Assembly (NCBI GenBank): GCA_963855995.1
Contig: OY979718.1
Coordinates: 29,731,282 to 29,795,281 of the forward strand
Reading direction: 5' to 3'
From: Muricea muricata
Taxonomy: Eukaryota > Cnidaria > Anthozoa > Malacalcyonacea > Plexauridae
DNA length: 64,000 nt
This document shows, one piece after another, positions 62,915 through 64,000 of this stretch. The first letter of the stretch is position 1. Each line of letters begins with the position of its first letter. The notes below the pieces were generated by a model. The model was not told the origin of the DNA and ran no database searches. It saw nothing but the letters and a program-made list of their open reading frames with translations. Made by a program: the position numbers and the translations under genes.

Positions 62915-64000
62915 AAACTGAATAGAAACGATCTTAGAACCATCAAAATTGCGTTTTAAGCGTTCTAGAAGCGATTTGAACGTAAAAACATGCTCAAATC
63001 ACCAACGAAAAATTGCTGTTTTAAATCGATCAGGGTGACGTTTTAGAGCTTAAAATTATGTTTTCAGTGCTAAAGTGAACGAGTTGAGCGCAATAATGTA
63101 CTGCAATGACGGACCTAAAAGAGACCCAATAAATGGAAATTGCAGAACTTAGCAAGTCGGGAATCAGGTTTTCGACGCTCAAACCATCGGGATGAGCGAA
63201 ATGACATGTTGAAATGAGAAACATATAACTTGCTTGTACACTGAACAGAAACGATCTTAGAACCATAAAAATCGCGTTTTAAGTGTTCTAGAAGCGATTT
63301 GAGCGTAAAAACATGCTCAAATCACCAACTAAAAATCGCCGTTTTATGTCGATCAGGGCGACGTTTTAGAGCTTAAAATGATGTTTTCAGTGCTAAAGTG
63401 AACGAGTTGAGTGCAATGATGTACTGCAATAACGAACCTAAAAGAGACCTTCTAAATGGAAATAGCAGAACTTAGCAAGTCGGGAATCACGTTTTCGGCG
63501 CTCACACCATCGGGATAAGCGAAATGACATGTTGAAATGAGAAACCTATAACTTGCTTGTACACTGAACACAAACGATCTTAAAACTATAAAAATCGCGT
63601 TTTAAGCGCTCTAGAAGCGATTTGAACGTAAAAACATGCTGAAATCACCAACGAAAAGTTGCTGTTTTAAATCGATCAGGGTGACGTTTTAGAGCTTAAA
63701 ATGATGTTTTCAGTGCTAAAGTGAACAAGTTGAGCGCAATAATGTATTGCAATCACGGACCTAAAAGAGACCTAATAAATGGAAATTGCAGAACTTAGCA
63801 AGTCGGGAATCAGGTTTTCGGCGCTCAAACTATCGAGATGAGCGAAGTAACCCGTTGACATGAGAAACCTATAACTCTCTTGTAAACTGAAAAGAAACGA
63901 TCTTAGAACCAGCAAAAATTGCGTTTTAAGTGTTCTAGAAGCAATTTGAGCGTAAAAACATGCTCAAATCACCAACTAAAAATCGCCGTTTTATGTCGAT
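62915..64000. repeat. 1,614-bp five-monomer HOR, copy 2 (runs to window end)
   Basis: Carries the four private words of copy 1. Similarity holds through the T1 tail (gtgaacaagttgag near 63,720). The last monomer then departs: it has aaaagagacc rather than aaaggggacc, and a T6-type tail (ctaaaaatcgccgttttatg) at the window end, where copy 1 has T7. The window cuts this monomer. Confidence 0.8.

Larger units (their letters stand above)
1..64000. repeat. Satellite DNA array, ~323-bp monomer, ~198 copies
   Basis: The same ~323-bp sequence recurs head-to-tail across the whole window. Landmark words such as gatgttttcagtgctaaag, aaacgatcttag and tctagaag return every 321-324 bases, and I saw no inverted monomer and no foreign insertion. 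Neighbouring monomers differ from each other far more than monomers several positions apart, which is the mark of higher-order repeat organisation. Base composition of a common-form monomer is about 40% GC. The array enters and leaves the window mid-monomer, so its true length is unknown. Large homogeneous arrays of this kind are known at centromeres, pericentromeres and heterochromatic knobs of eukaryotes. Which of these applies here, and in which species, cannot be read from the sequence. I do not recognise the family. Confidence 0.98.

Noticed and set aside
1..64000. CRISPR array
   Set aside because: Repeats are contiguous ~323-bp units with no unique spacers and no adjacent cas genes.
1..64000. 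CENP-B box or other known centromere motif
   Set aside because: I looked for the TTCG...CGGG pattern of the CENP-B box. Words such as ttcggcgctc and gtcggga occur but do not assemble into the 17-bp box.
1..64000. Telomeric repeats, rDNA, tRNA genes or Pol III A/B boxes
   Set aside because: No TTAGGG- or TTTAGGG-type runs, no rRNA-like conserved stretches, and no cloverleaf or A/B box pair at suitable spacing were seen.
1..64000. Inverted (head-to-head) satellite blocks
   Set aside because: Open frames on both strands first suggested mixed orientation, but the direction of landmark words is the same in every monomer checked from start to end.

Overview
The whole window is one uninterrupted satellite DNA array. 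From base 1 to base 64,000 it consists of head-to-tail copies of a monomer of about 323 bp (individual copies 321-324 bp), roughly 198 in number and all in the same orientation. I found no gene, RNA gene, transposon, phage, plasmid or CRISPR sequence, and no single-copy island. Both ends of the window lie inside the array. Such a structure points to a eukaryotic centromeric, pericentromeric, subtelomeric or other heterochromatic block. I do not recognise the family and cannot name the organism. A monomer of common form is about 40% GC, and CpG is not depleted (18 per monomer, observed/expected about 1.4 by hand count). This argues against long-standing heavy CpG methylation.

Monomer anatomy. 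The 323-bp monomer is itself an ancient trimer of a ~108-bp unit (108 + 108 + 107 bp). The three sub-units, S1, S2 and S3, align without gaps at about 51-57% identity. Identity is concentrated in a ~68-bp core (unit positions 81-108 plus 1-40) that carries the shared patterns AATNNNGTTTTNNGYGYT and CGNNNTGAGCGNAA. Each monomer also carries a short stem-loop (GATTTGAGC / GCTCAAATC) and a TTCTAGAA-type palindrome that includes an XbaI site.

Monomer types used below, with diagnostic words: T1 (gggataagcg, gcgctctagaag), T2 (tttacccgttctagaacg, gtttttgagc), T3 (catattttcggctctc, cgataattggc; T3' has cgagattagc), T4 (agaaagtcggg, gaaatcagaaacc), T5 (ctttcttgtacactg), T6 (ctttctagtaaactg, ttttatgtcgatcagggcg), T7 (aaatccatcagg, cactaactt), T8 (accaacggg, gttttagaacttaaaat), T9 (aaaccgaaaactctc, acccattctagaacg), T10 (aaattgtagaac, gattttagcgtg). 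Many monomers are hybrids that switch type inside a near-invariant stretch of S1/S2.

Layout. 1-3,157: a T1-T5 set followed by a run of four T1-like monomers. 3,158-13,490 and 14,137 to about 21,570: two copies of a 10.3-kb tandem duplication, with an extra dimer at 13,491-14,136. 21,571-27,124: mixed T8/T9/T10 and T1-T5 monomers. 27,125-32,713 and 32,714-39,271: a second large tandem duplication that carries a truncated monomer as a marker. 39,272 to about 44,465: a four-monomer higher-order repeat (HOR), T1-T2-T3-T4. 44,466-47,695: a five-monomer HOR. About 47,696-52,172: T4-T5 dimers. 53,062-55,649: a four-monomer HOR of 1,294 bp. 55,650-61,299: mixed. 61,300-64,000: a 1,614-bp five-monomer HOR that runs out of the window.

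No genes work together here. What the sequence records is repeated unequal exchange at five scales: 108 bp, 323 bp, HORs of 0.65-1.6 kb, 5.6-6.6 kb blocks and 10.3-kb blocks. The short open frames of 64-79 codons on both strands are by-products of monomer periodicity and are not annotated as genes.
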